Below are positions 44,093-52,859 of a stretch of 64,000 nt of DNA, piece after piece. The stretch lies in contig OZ244879.1 in assembly GCA_965221295.1 (NCBI GenBank), positions 1,860,001 to 1,924,000 on the forward strand, written 5' to 3'. Origin of the DNA: Bin87 sp965221295. GTDB lineage: Bacteria; Chloroflexota; Dehalococcoidia; Lucifugimonadales; UBA3495. The stretch's first letter is position 1; the number at the start of each line of letters is the position of its first letter. A program made the translations under genes and the position numbers. The notes below the pieces were generated by a model, which saw only the letters and a list, made by a program, of their open reading frames with translations, made no database searches and had not been told where the DNA came from.

Positions 44093-44782
44093 CTACCCGC
44101 CCCGCACCCGTATCTCACGCAGGTCGTCCGCTACGATTAGCTCGGCTTCGGTCTGCTCCTGGATGTCCTCCGGCGACCAGCCGGGGGCGTGTTCACGCAG
44201 GACGATGCCGGCTTCGGTTATCTCGAACAAGCCCAGGTCAGTCGCTAGCAACTTGACCGCCCCCGGCGCCGTGATGGGCAGGTTGCAGCGCTTCAGAACG
44301 CGCGGTGAACCGTTCCGCTGGTTGTGCTCCATGGCGATGAACACCCGCTTGGCGCAGGCCGCCAAGTCCATGGCGCCGCCGATGCCGCCTCCCTTGCGCA
44401 CCGGAATGCGCCAGTTGGCGAAGTCGCCGTTTTCCGACACTTCGTAGGCGCCCATCACCGTGACGTCCACCATCCCCTTGCGGATGAGACCGAAGGAATC
44501 GGCGTGATGCACGATGGCCATGCCCGGCAGTGCGACCACGTTCTGGCCGCCCGCGTTGACCAGATGCTTGTCCTCCTCACCGGCGGGCGCCAATGGGCCA
44601 AACCCGATCACGCCGTTCTCGGAGTGAAAGATGATCTCCTTGTCCGGCTCGCTCTCCAGGTAGTTGGAACACAGGGTTGGCATCCCAACGCCCAAGTTCA
44701 CTATCCAACCGTCTTGGAATTCCATGGCCAAGCGGTCGCACATGGTTTGTCGAGAAAGACGCGGCTTGTCGGCGGTGGTCAT
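44093..44782 (-). CDS. 3-oxoacid CoA-transferase, subunit B
   Basis: Beta subunit of a family I CoA-transferase (SCOT/AtoA type), 229 aa, which moves CoA from succinyl-CoA or acetyl-CoA to a 3-oxoacid. It has VNLGVGMPT, IFHSENGVIGFGP with the catalytic Glu of the ENG motif, and KGGGIGGAMDL. The C-terminal half contains GLFEITEAGIVLREHAPGW. The start is ATG 44782 with AAGGAG about 8 nt upstream; a longer frame to 44887 would overlap the A-subunit gene. It lies 88 bp downstream of subunit A on the same strand. Confidence 0.95.
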   Translation of the reverse strand: MTTADKPRLSRQTMCDRLAMEFQDGWIVNLGVGMPTLCSNYLESEPDKEIIFHSENGVIGFGPLAPAGEEDKHLVNAGGQNVVALPGMAIVHHADSFGLIRKGMVDVTVMGAYEVSENGDFANWRIPVRKGGGIGGAMDLAACAKRVFIAMEHNQRNGSPRVLKRCNLPITAPGAVKLLATDLGLFEITEAGIVLREHAPGWSPEDIQEQTEAELIVADDLREIRVRGG

Positions 44783-44870
44783 TTGCGGTCTCCTTACGGG
44801 TTCCCTTTCGTTGGTTTGGAGGGCAGGCGTCCCGCCGAGTCTTCTGCAGCGGCGAGGTATTCGGCCTAAG

Positions 44871-45569
44871 TCAGTCCCAGATGCCATCGTCGGGAATCTT
44901 CACCAGGCGGTCAACATAAACGCCGGGGACATGAACGCAGTCGGGGTCGATTTCACCCGGCTCCACGATGCTGTCCTCGACCTCAACTACGGTGATGTCG
45001 GCGGCCATGGCCATGATCGGATTGAAATTGCGCTGGGTCAGCCGGAACTGGAGGTTGCCGAAGGTGTCGGCGCGGTAGGCGCGGATGAGGGCGAAATCGG
45101 CCGGGAGCGGGTATTCCAATACATAGGTGCGGCCGTTGATCTCCCGGTGCTCTTTGCCCTCCGCCAATTCGGTTCCCACGCTGGCGGGAGTGTAGAACGC
45201 GCCGATGCCGGCCGCCGCCGCTCGCATCCGTTCGGCCAAAGTGCCCTGGGGAACCAATTCCGCATCCAGCAGGTCGTCGTTGTACATCTGCACAAACGGA
45301 GTGATCTGCGACGGATGAGTCGGAGCGGTGAACGCGCAGATCATCTTCTTCACCTGCCCGGCCTCGATCAATGTGCCCACGTCCACGCGGTCATCCAGCG
45401 AGCCGGCGTTGTTGGAAATTCCGGTTAGGTTCTTGACGCCCAGGCGGTGCACTGCGGCCAGCAGGTTGCGGGCCAACCCCACGTTGCCGAACCCCGGCGA
45501 CATGAACGTCATGCCGTCCCGCATGTCAGCGACGGCGGAATCAAAATCGAAATAGACCTTGTTCTTCAT
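44871..45569 (-). CDS. 3-oxoacid CoA-transferase, subunit A
   Basis: Alpha subunit of the same heteromeric CoA-transferase, 232 aa. It begins KVYFDFDSAVADMRDGMTFM, followed by SPGFGNVGLARNLLAAV (the family GFG...G CoA-binding region), ISNNAGSLDDRVDVGTLI, GTLAERMRAAAAGIGAFYTP and ALIRAYRADTFGNLQFRLT. Nothing points to a particular acid; together with the CoA-ester lyase and enoyl-CoA hydratase it supports carboxylic-acid catabolism. A sigma-70-like promoter lies about 50 bp upstream. Confidence 0.95.
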   Translation of the reverse strand: MKNKVYFDFDSAVADMRDGMTFMSPGFGNVGLARNLLAAVHRLGVKNLTGISNNAGSLDDRVDVGTLIEAGQVKKMICAFTAPTHPSQITPFVQMYNDDLLDAELVPQGTLAERMRAAAAGIGAFYTPASVGTELAEGKEHREINGRTYVLEYPLPADFALIRAYRADTFGNLQFRLTQRNFNPIMAMAADITVVEVEDSIVEPGEIDPDCVHVPGVYVDRLVKIPDDGIWD

Positions 45570-45618
45570 TGGGATCGGCTCCCCACCTCAAATTCGTCGG
45601 CTGAGGCCAACGATGGCC

Positions 45619-45646
45619 ATTATACTAGCAACGCCAGCCGCGACAA
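45619..45646 (-). promoter_or_regulatory. Promoter of the CoA-transferase genes
   Basis: On the minus strand: TTGTCG (45646-45641), a 16-bp spacer, perfect TATAAT (45624-45619), about 50 nt upstream of the subunit A start. The box lies between the CoA-transferase operon and the end of the PrsW gene. Confidence 0.65.
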
Positions 45647-45657
45647 GCGGAGATGGC

Positions 45658-46512
45658 TCAACGCAACAAACCATCTCCGCAATTGCTGCAATACCGCGCG
45701 TCTGGGCGGTTTGCGGTTGCGCAGAACCCGCAATAGATGGAACCACGAGTCCTTGACACCGGAGTTCCGCAGAAGGGGCAGAACCGACTGAATATCCGAA
45801 TGTGACGGTTGCAGTTTCCGCACGCCATCAGAGGGTAGTTGCGGCGATACCGGAAGGGCGACGACCTTCTGGCCCAAGCGAACCGTCCCAGAGTCCAAGC
45901 TGTGCCGAAGGCCACCAGGGCCACTGCGGCGGGGAAAGATACGAAGACCGCCACATTGAACAAACCGTGGGCGACGGCCCCCATGGCGATGCTCGCCATC
46001 GTTTGCCAACCGCGACGCTGGCCCGAACGGACCTGAACTCCCAACGCATACCCCCAGAAACTGCCGAAAATAACATGCGCCACCGTGCTCAACGGAGCCC
46101 GCAACAACATCACGGCCGGACCGAACTCCATGACGTAGTACAGGTTTTCCAGCGACGCGAAACCCAGGCTGGCGGCGGCGCTGTAAGCCAACCCGTCCCC
46201 GGGTTCATCGAAGAAAGCGGAACGGTATGCCAATAATCTCACGGCCAGGAACTTGCAGACTTCTTCCACGGGTCCAACTACGAACAACATTCCAGCCGCC
46301 AACGATGCCAGTTCCACAGAATCTGACATCCAGGAATCGTCCAAGAAAATGTACTCAAGCGCGGCCGCCGGCGCGGTGGAACCCATGCCCAGCAGGAACG
46401 TGAAAACCAGCAACCGCCGCGGCCCAGGCCGATACACGCTGCGCCGCGCGAAGAACCACAGCCAAAATATGCCCGGCGTGAACGCCACCAGAGGGTAGAT
46501 GAGCGGGTCCAA
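45658..46512 (-). CDS. PrsW-family intramembrane metalloprotease with C-terminal zinc ribbons
   Basis: Polytopic membrane protein, 284 aa, about seven hydrophobic segments over residues 1-210. PrsW proteases cleave membrane-bound anti-sigma factors. The family motifs are all present: Glu83-Glu84-x-x-Lys87 (PVEEVCKF), GFASLEN (117-123), His146 (STVAHVIFG) and His182 (GAVAHGLFN). After the membrane domain, residues ~230-284 carry two CxxC...CxxC zinc ribbons (Cys231/234/245/248 and Cys261/264/275/278), which are not part of the minimal PrsW. It starts 9 bp after the RDD gene, whose product has matching zinc ribbons, so the two proteins probably work together. Confidence 0.9.
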   Translation of the reverse strand: MDPLIYPLVAFTPGIFWLWFFARRSVYRPGPRRLLVFTFLLGMGSTAPAAALEYIFLDDSWMSDSVELASLAAGMLFVVGPVEEVCKFLAVRLLAYRSAFFDEPGDGLAYSAAASLGFASLENLYYVMEFGPAVMLLRAPLSTVAHVIFGSFWGYALGVQVRSGQRRGWQTMASIAMGAVAHGLFNVAVFVSFPAAVALVAFGTAWTLGRFAWARRSSPFRYRRNYPLMACGNCNRHIRIFSRFCPFCGTPVSRTRGSIYCGFCATANRPDARYCSNCGDGLLR

Positions 46513-46521
46513 TGGGTCCGC

Positions 46522-47568
46522 CTAACGTCTGACCACTACCGTGTCGCAGATCAAGTCGTGCAGCCCGCGTTTGTCTTCCCGGACTCCAATCATCAGGCAC
46601 CCGATGCCAAACAGCAGCACGGAGAGTATCACTGCAAAATGCCGGGCCAAGGCGCGACCCACCCCAACATTGTCGCCATCGGCCCGGACCACGTAGATTC
46701 GAAACAATCGCTTGCCAATCGTAGTTGACCAAACGGATAATCCAATCGTGTGGTAGGCGGCGGTGACCACCAGCCATAGATAGTACGACCAGGGCAAAAG
46801 GGCGTCCATGTCGTCGTAGTCAGCGAGTCCTACCCAAGCGACTATGATACCCAAAACCGTGGCGTATAGCAGCGTGAAGTCGATTATCCAAGCTAGTAGC
46901 CTGACGCCAAATCCGGCAGGTTGGACGACTCTTCCGGTTTGCCAGGCCTCCCCACCCGCTCTTTCATCCAGCGGCAATCCGCAGGCAAAGCAATACGACG
47001 AACCGGGTTCGCTCATTCTGCCGCAACGCGGGCACGGCATGGCGCCGAATGACGGTCGGGCCGCGATTTCTGGCCAGGATCCGGCGGAGACGCGCTGGTC
47101 CTGACCTGCCTCCCTTTGCGCGGGCGGGCGCGACCGTTCGGCGACGGCCTCGACACCCGAGCCAGCATGGCGAACCATGGATCGGGGCAAATCTCCCGGG
47201 GCGCGCGGACGCAGCCGCCGGAGGACAGACCTAATGCGGGGACCGGCATGGCGGGCCACGGATCTGGTCGACTTGCCGATGGCGCCGCCGATCCTTTTGA
47301 TGCGCGGCCCCGAGTAAGATGCAAGATCTGCGCCTAGACGCTTGAAGTCGCCGCCGATGTCTGCCAGCCGTGTCTCTCGCCGATCATGAGGCGGCGTCCC
47401 GCGTTGGACTCCCTGCGCCAGCAGGGCTATGCCGCAACGGTGGCAAAAGTGGCTCGCCGGAGGATTTGCCGCGCCACACTGATGGCAGAATTCCGGCATC
47501 CTCGCCCCGCAGTGATTGCAGAACACGGCGGACTCGACCGTCTCCTGTTGGCAGTTTGGGCATTGCAT
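46522..47568 (-). CDS. RDD-domain membrane protein with N-terminal zinc ribbons
   Basis: 348-aa protein. Residues 1-46 contain a double zinc ribbon (Cys3/6/17/20 and Cys28/31/42/45). Residues ~55-165 are Arg/Pro-rich and probably disordered. A third ribbon (MPCPRCGRMSEPGSSYCFAC) precedes the RDD domain (~210-348), which has three hydrophobic segments, starts AGFGVRLLAWIIDFTLL and carries STTIGKRLFRIYVVRADG. RDD domains are membrane modules with proposed transport roles. The gene is followed 9 bp later by PrsW on the same strand, an unusual pairing of two zinc-ribbon membrane proteins. Confidence 0.88.
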   Translation of the reverse strand: MQCPNCQQETVESAVFCNHCGARMPEFCHQCGAANPPASHFCHRCGIALLAQGVQRGTPPHDRRETRLADIGGDFKRLGADLASYSGPRIKRIGGAIGKSTRSVARHAGPRIRSVLRRLRPRAPGDLPRSMVRHAGSGVEAVAERSRPPAQREAGQDQRVSAGSWPEIAARPSFGAMPCPRCGRMSEPGSSYCFACGLPLDERAGGEAWQTGRVVQPAGFGVRLLAWIIDFTLLYATVLGIIVAWVGLADYDDMDALLPWSYYLWLVVTAAYHTIGLSVWSTTIGKRLFRIYVVRADGDNVGVGRALARHFAVILSVLLFGIGCLMIGVREDKRGLHDLICDTVVVRR

Positions 47569-47973
47569 GGCTATAGATTAGCGATCCTTTCCCATGTTGT
47601 CACCATGGTCTTGAAGATTCTGCGTCAGTCCGTGTTGAACCATTTTGTAAGAATGGCCAAAGGCGTCGGCGCGCTAACGCTATTTTCTGTATCGGCGTTT
47701 AACCGCAGAGACCCGGTTGGGTCCATTTCCAGCGCCGGGAGGAACCCTGGCCGATGGCGCTTTGGAAGCGCCGGGTAGCGTGCCGGTTCCCGTTTGGCGC
47801 TGGTTTCCACCAGGGCGACAATCATTGGGCCGCTGGCATCCCGTTTTTGGGCAGTGGACATTGAATTGCAGCGCATCGGTTTCGCTCCCATCGTCCGTGT
47901 GTCAAGCGTCATGCGGGTGTCTAGAGACACGTGGCGCTGATCTGATTTGCGGTGTAGGGATGATGTCGACGCC
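47569..47973. other. Spacer between SthA-like gene and RDD gene
   Basis: About 400 bp with no supported gene. It contains a perfect 14-bp palindrome, GTGTCTAGAGACAC (47917-47930), shortly past the end of the SthA-like gene. It could be a weak transcript end or a protein-binding site; no T-run follows on either strand. Confidence 0.5.
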
Positions 47974-49377
47974 TCACTGATCCAGACGGTTGATGCCATT
48001 CAGCGCCGCGGTGGCGTAGCATTCGGCGAGTGAGGGATAGCTGATCACCGCTTCAGTGAAGTAGTCAACCGTTCCCCCGTGGGCCATGACCGCCTGCCCA
48101 ATGTGGATCAACTCCGATGCGTCCTCGCCCAGGATGTGCACGCCCAACAGCTGGCGAGATTCCGTGTCGAACAGCAGCTTCAGCAAACCGGCATTGTCTC
48201 CTTGCATCACGCTGCTCATCGTTTCCTGGTAGTTGGCCTTGCCGACCTCGTAGGACAGACCGGCGTCGGTCAATTCCGATTCGGTTTTGCCAACCATCGC
48301 CACCTCGGGAATAGTCCTGACCGTGTACGGCAACAGGCTGGGGAACCGTTGGATCGGTTCGCCAAAGGCGTGACAAGCCGCCAGGCGTCCCTGCATCCGC
48401 GAAGTGGAAGTGAGGTCCGGGAAGCCGATGACCCCGCCGACCGCGTAGATGCCCTCCACGCCCGTCTGGTAGTTGTCGTCCACGCCGATGCGGCCCCGAG
48501 CGTCGGCCTCGATTCCGGCGGCCTGCAGGTTGAGGGTTGCGGTGTTGCCGGTTCGCCCCACGCAATACATGACCGCGTCGCTGACGATTTGCTTGCCGCT
48601 TTCCAGCAGGGTGCGCGCCCGGTCGCCCCGATGGTCGCGCACGTACTCGATGTCGTTGACGTTTTCGTTGAGTCTCAGGGTAACGCCGTTTTGCCGCAGA
48701 TGATAAACCAGTGTGTCCACGATTTCGTCGTCGGCGAATTGAAGCAGCCTTGGGTTGCGATCCACCAGCGTCACCCGCACTCCCAGCGCCGCGAAGGTGC
48801 TGCAGTATTCCAATCCGATGGCTCCCCCGCCTACGATGGTCAGCGTGCGGGGAATCTCGGGTAGGTTCAACACGTCGTCGCTGACGAAGATCAACCGCCC
48901 GTCCACGTGCACGATGGGCGGAGCCGTTGAATATGAGCCACACGCAATTATCACCTTGTCGGCCGTAATTTCCCGATTCAGCCTGCTGTCCTCGAACGCC
49001 AGATGCACGGTATGCGGATCAACGAATGAACCCTCAGCGCATATCGTTTCCACCTGGTTGTGAAGGAAGTGGACGCGCAGCATATCGACCTGTTGCTGCA
49101 TCACGTATCCAGTCCGAACCATCAAGTCGCTCATGGTGATGTTCTGCTTGACCGAATAGGAATCTCCGTAGATGTTGCGCTCGAGGAATCCCGTCAAATG
49201 CAGCACGGCTTCCCGCAACGTCTTGCTGGCCGTGCCGGTATTGACGTCAACGCCACCGAGCATGGGCAGCCGTTCCAGCACGGCCACGCTCTTGCCCAGT
49301 TTGGCCGCCTGGATCGCCGCCCGCTGGCCAGCCGGCCCCGAACCGATCACGATTAGGTCATAGTCATAGGTAGGCAC
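47974..49377 (-). CDS. sthA: Soluble pyridine nucleotide transhydrogenase (SthA)-like flavoprotein
   Basis: FAD flavoprotein of the disulfide-reductase fold, 467 aa, closest to Si-specific NAD(P)+ transhydrogenase, which balances NADPH and NADH. The FAD loop is DLIVIGSGPAGQRAAIQAA and the NAD loop is TIVGGGAIGLEYCSTFAALG. The C terminus has the usual dimerisation domain (LLGVHILGEDASELIHIGQ). I place the start at GTG 49377: GGAGG lies 6 nt upstream and MPTYDYDLIVIGSG matches the family start, whereas ATGs at 49395 and 49437 add an unrelated leader. The redox loop is unusual: LGGVDVNTGTASKTLREAV has Asp where Cys is standard and lacks one residue of the GTIPSK motif. It therefore has no redox-active disulfide. 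Confidence 0.85.
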   Translation of the reverse strand: MPTYDYDLIVIGSGPAGQRAAIQAAKLGKSVAVLERLPMLGGVDVNTGTASKTLREAVLHLTGFLERNIYGDSYSVKQNITMSDLMVRTGYVMQQQVDMLRVHFLHNQVETICAEGSFVDPHTVHLAFEDSRLNREITADKVIIACGSYSTAPPIVHVDGRLIFVSDDVLNLPEIPRTLTIVGGGAIGLEYCSTFAALGVRVTLVDRNPRLLQFADDEIVDTLVYHLRQNGVTLRLNENVNDIEYVRDHRGDRARTLLESGKQIVSDAVMYCVGRTGNTATLNLQAAGIEADARGRIGVDDNYQTGVEGIYAVGGVIGFPDLTSTSRMQGRLAACHAFGEPIQRFPSLLPYTVRTIPEVAMVGKTESELTDAGLSYEVGKANYQETMSSVMQGDNAGLLKLLFDTESRQLLGVHILGEDASELIHIGQAVMAHGGTVDYFTEAVISYPSLAECYATAALNGINRLDQ

Positions 49378-49649
49378 CGCAAACCTCCAGCGCATTGGTT
49401 GTATGCCGGAATGGCGATAGTCTGAAACGTAACGCAACCGGTGTCAAACTTGGCGCGAGGCGTCCGCGTACACGCTGCCTGTGATCTGCCGGCGCCGGCG
49501 GCCCCCTGATCCTCGCGGCTGCAGGAATTTGGAATTCACCGCCGAGAAGCCAGAATCGCCTGGCGCCGACGGTTGATCATCTTCCGGCCCTAGCGCTGCA
49601 TGTTCGCTGTGTTATGCTGGCGTTTGATCTCTCGACAGGAGCGCTCCAT

Positions 49650-50489
49650 ATGACCGAGCCTGCAATCGCCGCTCCAAACCCTGCTACGGGTGAACCCATC
49701 GATTCCAAAGAGCGCATTCTGTTGCGGCGGGATGACGCCGTGGCAACCGTGACCATCAACCGCCCAGCCCAGCGCAATGCGATTTCCTTCGCCATGTGGG
49801 GTCAAATGACCGACCTATTGCGGAGCCTGGACGCTGACCGCGATGTCCGCTGCATAGTCATCGCCGGCGCCGGCGGCGAGGCTTTTTCGGCCGGTGCGGA
49901 CATCAGCGATTTCGATGATTATCGCAGCGATTCAACCAAAGGACGCATCTACAACCGCGCCGTGGACGGACTGCTGGAAACGGTAGCCGAGATTGGTACG
50001 CCGGTCATTTCAATGATCCGTGGCTTCGCCGCTGGCGGTGGTTGTGAACTGGCGGTGGCCACAGACCTCCGCATCGCCGCCCAAGGCAGCCGGCTTGGCA
50101 TCCCCGTCGCGCGGTTGGGCATTACCATCGGACACCGGGAAATGTACGGCCTGGTGAACCTGGTGGGCAAGGGCAACGCCCTATACATCCTGCTGTCGGG
50201 ACGTTTGCTGGACGCTGACGAAGCCCTGCGCATCGGACTGGTTAACCAGGTGACCCCATCCGAAAAACTAGAAGAGACCACATACCAACTGGCCTCGGAA
50301 ATCTCTAATCTGGCCCCGCTGTCCCATGCAGTCAACAAGCGCACCCTCAACCAGGTGCTGGCCAAACCGTCTCTCGACCTGACGCCGGAAGAAGCTGACC
50401 TGCCGTTGACCCAGTTCGACACCCGGGACTACCACGAGGGTTTTAGGGCGTTCTTGGAGAAGCGACGGCCAGTATTCGTCGGAGAATAG
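49650..50489 (+). CDS. Enoyl-CoA hydratase/isomerase family protein
   Basis: Crotonase-fold enzyme, 279 aa. It has ATVTINRPAQRNAISFAMWG, the oxyanion-hole segment EAFSAGADISDF and the second one, IRGFAAGGGCELAVATDLRI, then LGIPVARLGITIGHREMYGLVNLVG. In the position of the second catalytic Glu of true hydratases the sequence is less clear, so isomerase, hydrolase or lyase activity is possible. The start is ATG 49650 with AGGAG 8 nt upstream. It is monocistronic by appearance, with 270 bp upstream of it. Confidence 0.9.
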   Translation: MTEPAIAAPNPATGEPIDSKERILLRRDDAVATVTINRPAQRNAISFAMWGQMTDLLRSLDADRDVRCIVIAGAGGEAFSAGADISDFDDYRSDSTKGRIYNRAVDGLLETVAEIGTPVISMIRGFAAGGGCELAVATDLRIAAQGSRLGIPVARLGITIGHREMYGLVNLVGKGNALYILLSGRLLDADEALRIGLVNQVTPSEKLEETTYQLASEISNLAPLSHAVNKRTLNQVLAKPSLDLTPEEADLPLTQFDTRDYHEGFRAFLEKRRPVFVGE

Positions 50490-50532
50490 GCTACCGTCCT
50501 GCACCTGACGACGCTCGTCTTACACCGCTCCC

Positions 50533-51309
50533 ATGACACCGCTGGAACAACCCGGACGCGGCAAACGCGCTGCCCGCCAACGAGCGGATCTGCTGCTGGT
50601 GACGCGCGGTTTGGTGGGAAGCCGTGAAGAGGCGCAGGCCCTCATCATGGCGGGCGCCGTGGCGTCTCCAACCGGCCCAGTGCAAAAGGCCGGAGCCTTC
50701 CTACATCCCGATACTCCGCTGGAAGTGCGAGAACGCCTGCAGTACGTCGGGCGCGGAGGCGTCAAGCTAGCCCATGCTCTGGACGCATGGTCAACCGATT
50801 ACGACATCGGCCTCGACGGAATCACAGCATTGGACGCCGGGGCATCCACCGGAGGCTTCACCGACTGCCTGCTGCAGCGTGGCGCCGCGATTGTTTACGC
50901 GGTGGACGTAGGATACGGTCAACTGCATTACCGACTGCGCGCCGACCCCAAGGTTGTTTGCATGGAAAAGGTGAACGTGCGCTATCCTTTTGATCTCCCC
51001 GGCCCGGTGGATCTGCTGGTGGTAGACGTTTCGTTCATCTCGCTAACCATGGCTCTGCCCCAACCGCTGGGATGGCTGCGTCCTGGCGGCTACGCTATCG
51101 CTCTGATCAAGCCCCAATTCGAGGCGCGGCGAGGCGAAGTCGGCAAGGGAGGCGTGGTGCGGGACGACGCGCTCAGGGCCGACATCCTGCGGCGTGTCCT
51201 CGATTGGATGGAAGACCGGGCCGACGTAGCTCTCTTGGACACCATCGAATCGCCAATCACCGGGGATGCTGGCAATCGAGAGTTTTTGACCTTGCTCCGC
51301 AAGAAGTGA
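50533..51309 (+). CDS. tlyA: TlyA-family rRNA 2'-O-methyltransferase
   Basis: 258 aa, the usual length. An N-terminal S4 RNA-binding domain (RADLLLVTRGLVGSREEAQA) is joined by VGRGGVKLAHALDAW to a Rossmann methyltransferase domain with the SAM loop ALDAGASTGGFTDCLL, VYAVDVGYGQLHY, DLLVVDVSFISL and the ALIKPQFEARRGEVGKGGVV motif typical of TlyA. The family methylates 16S and/or 23S rRNA and was once annotated as haemolysin. No clear RBS is seen before ATG 50533, but the S4 domain requires a start at or near it. Confidence 0.94.
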   Translation: MTPLEQPGRGKRAARQRADLLLVTRGLVGSREEAQALIMAGAVASPTGPVQKAGAFLHPDTPLEVRERLQYVGRGGVKLAHALDAWSTDYDIGLDGITALDAGASTGGFTDCLLQRGAAIVYAVDVGYGQLHYRLRADPKVVCMEKVNVRYPFDLPGPVDLLVVDVSFISLTMALPQPLGWLRPGGYAIALIKPQFEARRGEVGKGGVVRDDALRADILRRVLDWMEDRADVALLDTIESPITGDAGNREFLTLLRKK

Positions 51310-51410
51310 AGCGAAGGTTTGGCAAGAACGCTACCGTTCCCGACGGCTGAAATCGGTTATGATACTCGCGCCCGCCCCTCGGCGCGGCGCCATCTACCTG
51401 GAGGATCAAA

Positions 51411-51734
51411 ATGTACGTATTGAGGCGAATCTTCAAGGCCAAGCCCGGAGAGGCTCGGCGCGTTGCCAGCCTACTGCACAAACAGGCTCAGATTTATCGC
51501 GACGCCGGTCAGCGCAGCGAGTTCAAGGTCTATTTCAACGGCGCCACCGTGCCCGGCGAAACCGACGTGGTGGTGTTGGAATGGACTGACGAAACATTGA
51601 TGTCTCCGATGCGGGGTGGGCACCAACTGCCCCAGGACGCATTGGACATGGGCGCGCAGATCCGGCCTCTGGTCGAATCGAACCGCATCGAATTCATGGA
51701 GTTGATGACGCCTGATAAGATGCTGGACGTTTAG
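51411..51734 (+). CDS. Small ABM/NIPSNAP-like ferredoxin-fold protein, 107 aa
   Basis: Short cytosolic protein with alternating strands and helices (MYVLRRIFKAKPGEARRVAS, VYFNGATVPGETDVVVLEWT, IRPLVESNRIEFMELM). The layout fits the dimeric alpha/beta-barrel fold of antibiotic-biosynthesis monooxygenase or NIPSNAP-type proteins. A strong GGAGG lies 7 nt upstream of the ATG. No catalytic residue can be assigned, and the fold call comes from pattern only. Confidence 0.7.
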   Translation: MYVLRRIFKAKPGEARRVASLLHKQAQIYRDAGQRSEFKVYFNGATVPGETDVVVLEWTDETLMSPMRGGHQLPQDALDMGAQIRPLVESNRIEFMELMTPDKMLDV

Positions 51735-51992
51735 AGGTCAGGCGCCGGCCCGGCCGCAACACCGAACTCCGAACGCGCCCAGTCGGTCCGCGCGACGTGC
51801 CGCCGACTGGCGCCGCCGGGACCCATCCGGCCCAGAGGTCGCCGAGTCGGGCTCTCATGGCCAGGCGTGAAGACGGCGCGGGTGCAGAGCGTTGTCTCCC
51901 AAAATAGAACGCGGTTGTAGCAAAAAGTCACAAGATCGCGGTTCCATTCGGCGTTTGAAACGCCCCAGGTACGATAAATCGGAGGTACAATC

Positions 51993-52463
51993 TTGGAAGT
52001 CAAGCAAGTCGCGGAGATACTGCTGGAGCGAGGACAGACGGTTTCGGTTGCCGAAGCGTGCACCAACGGACTGCTCGGATACACGCTGGGTACCATCCCA
52101 GGGGCGTCGCGGTTCTTTCCCGGCGGTGTGGTGGCATACACGGGAGGCCTGAAAGAGAAGATCCTGGGAGTGCCAGACGAACTCTACGAAACCGCTGGCA
52201 GCGTCAGCCGGGAGATGGCCATCGCCATGGCCCGGGGCGCGTTGGAACTGACGGGCACCGATTATGCTCTATCCACCACCGGCGTGACCGGGCCGGCGGC
52301 GGGTCGCAGTGGTCTGCCCATTGGCACGTTCTGGATTGGGTTGGCGGTCAAGGACGGCGAGGACGCGGCCATCGAGATTCGCGTGGGAGGCGACCGGGAC
52401 GCCACCAAGCGCGGCGCGGTTCAATCTGCCATCGACCTGCTGGGCAATCACCTCACCGCCTAG
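51993..52463 (+). CDS. pncC: CinA-family protein (PncC-like nicotinamide-nucleotide amidohydrolase)
   Basis: Stand-alone C-terminal CinA domain, 156 aa. PncC hydrolyses NMN to nicotinate mononucleotide in NAD recycling. Recognisable parts are TVSVAEACTNGLLGYTLGTI, SRFFPGGVVAYTGGLKEKIL and LSTTGVTGPAAGRSGLPIGT. Two conserved spots differ from the common form: ESCTGG is EACTNG here, so the conserved Ser is Ala, and GPGGG is GPAAG. Activity is therefore doubtful. The start is TTG 51993 (MEVKQVAEILL), chosen because GGAGG ends 7 nt upstream and no ATG precedes the conserved block. Confidence 0.85.
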   Translation: MEVKQVAEILLERGQTVSVAEACTNGLLGYTLGTIPGASRFFPGGVVAYTGGLKEKILGVPDELYETAGSVSREMAIAMARGALELTGTDYALSTTGVTGPAAGRSGLPIGTFWIGLAVKDGEDAAIEIRVGGDRDATKRGAVQSAIDLLGNHLTA

Positions 52464-52669
52464 TCGGTTCAACCCAACGCAATACGCTCCCATTGCCCAG
52501 ACGCTGCGGCGATTTGGCATCCATCGCCAGACCACCGCGGCAGCCTCGGGATTGGACCGATTTTGCAATGCGACTTGCACTGCTGAACGATTTGCAACCC
52601 AACATCATGAGTCGTCTCCCATCCGTCAACGCCAGGCCCACCTCATATTGCCCTGTCTGCCATTCCAAG

Positions 52670-52859
52670 CCTCCCCTTACCGTCATTGCGAGCCCTCGCC
52701 TTACTGCCATCCCGAACCCTCCCCTTACTGCCATCCCGAGCTCTCTCCTTACCGTCATTGCGAGCCCTCCCCTTACTGCCATCCCGAGCCCTCTCCTTAC
52801 CGTCATTGCGAGCCCTCCCCTACTGCAAGCCCGAGCCCTCCCCTACTGTCATTGCGAGC
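52670..52859. repeat. 24-bp tandem repeat array, about eight units
   Basis: Eight consecutive units of 23-24 bp. Each unit is CCTCCCCTTAC followed by one of two 13-base halves: CGTCATTGCGAGC or TGCCATCCCGAGC. The two kinds largely alternate. The last unit runs straight into a dispersed 27-bp element. Some frames read through the array as a Pro/Ser/Thr repeat peptide, but there is no sign it is coding. Confidence 0.9.

Noticed and set aside
49614..49649. Upstream in-frame start for the enoyl-CoA hydratase
   Set aside because: The 12 extra codons include the AGGAG ribosome-binding site for the ATG at 49650, so the later start is preferred.
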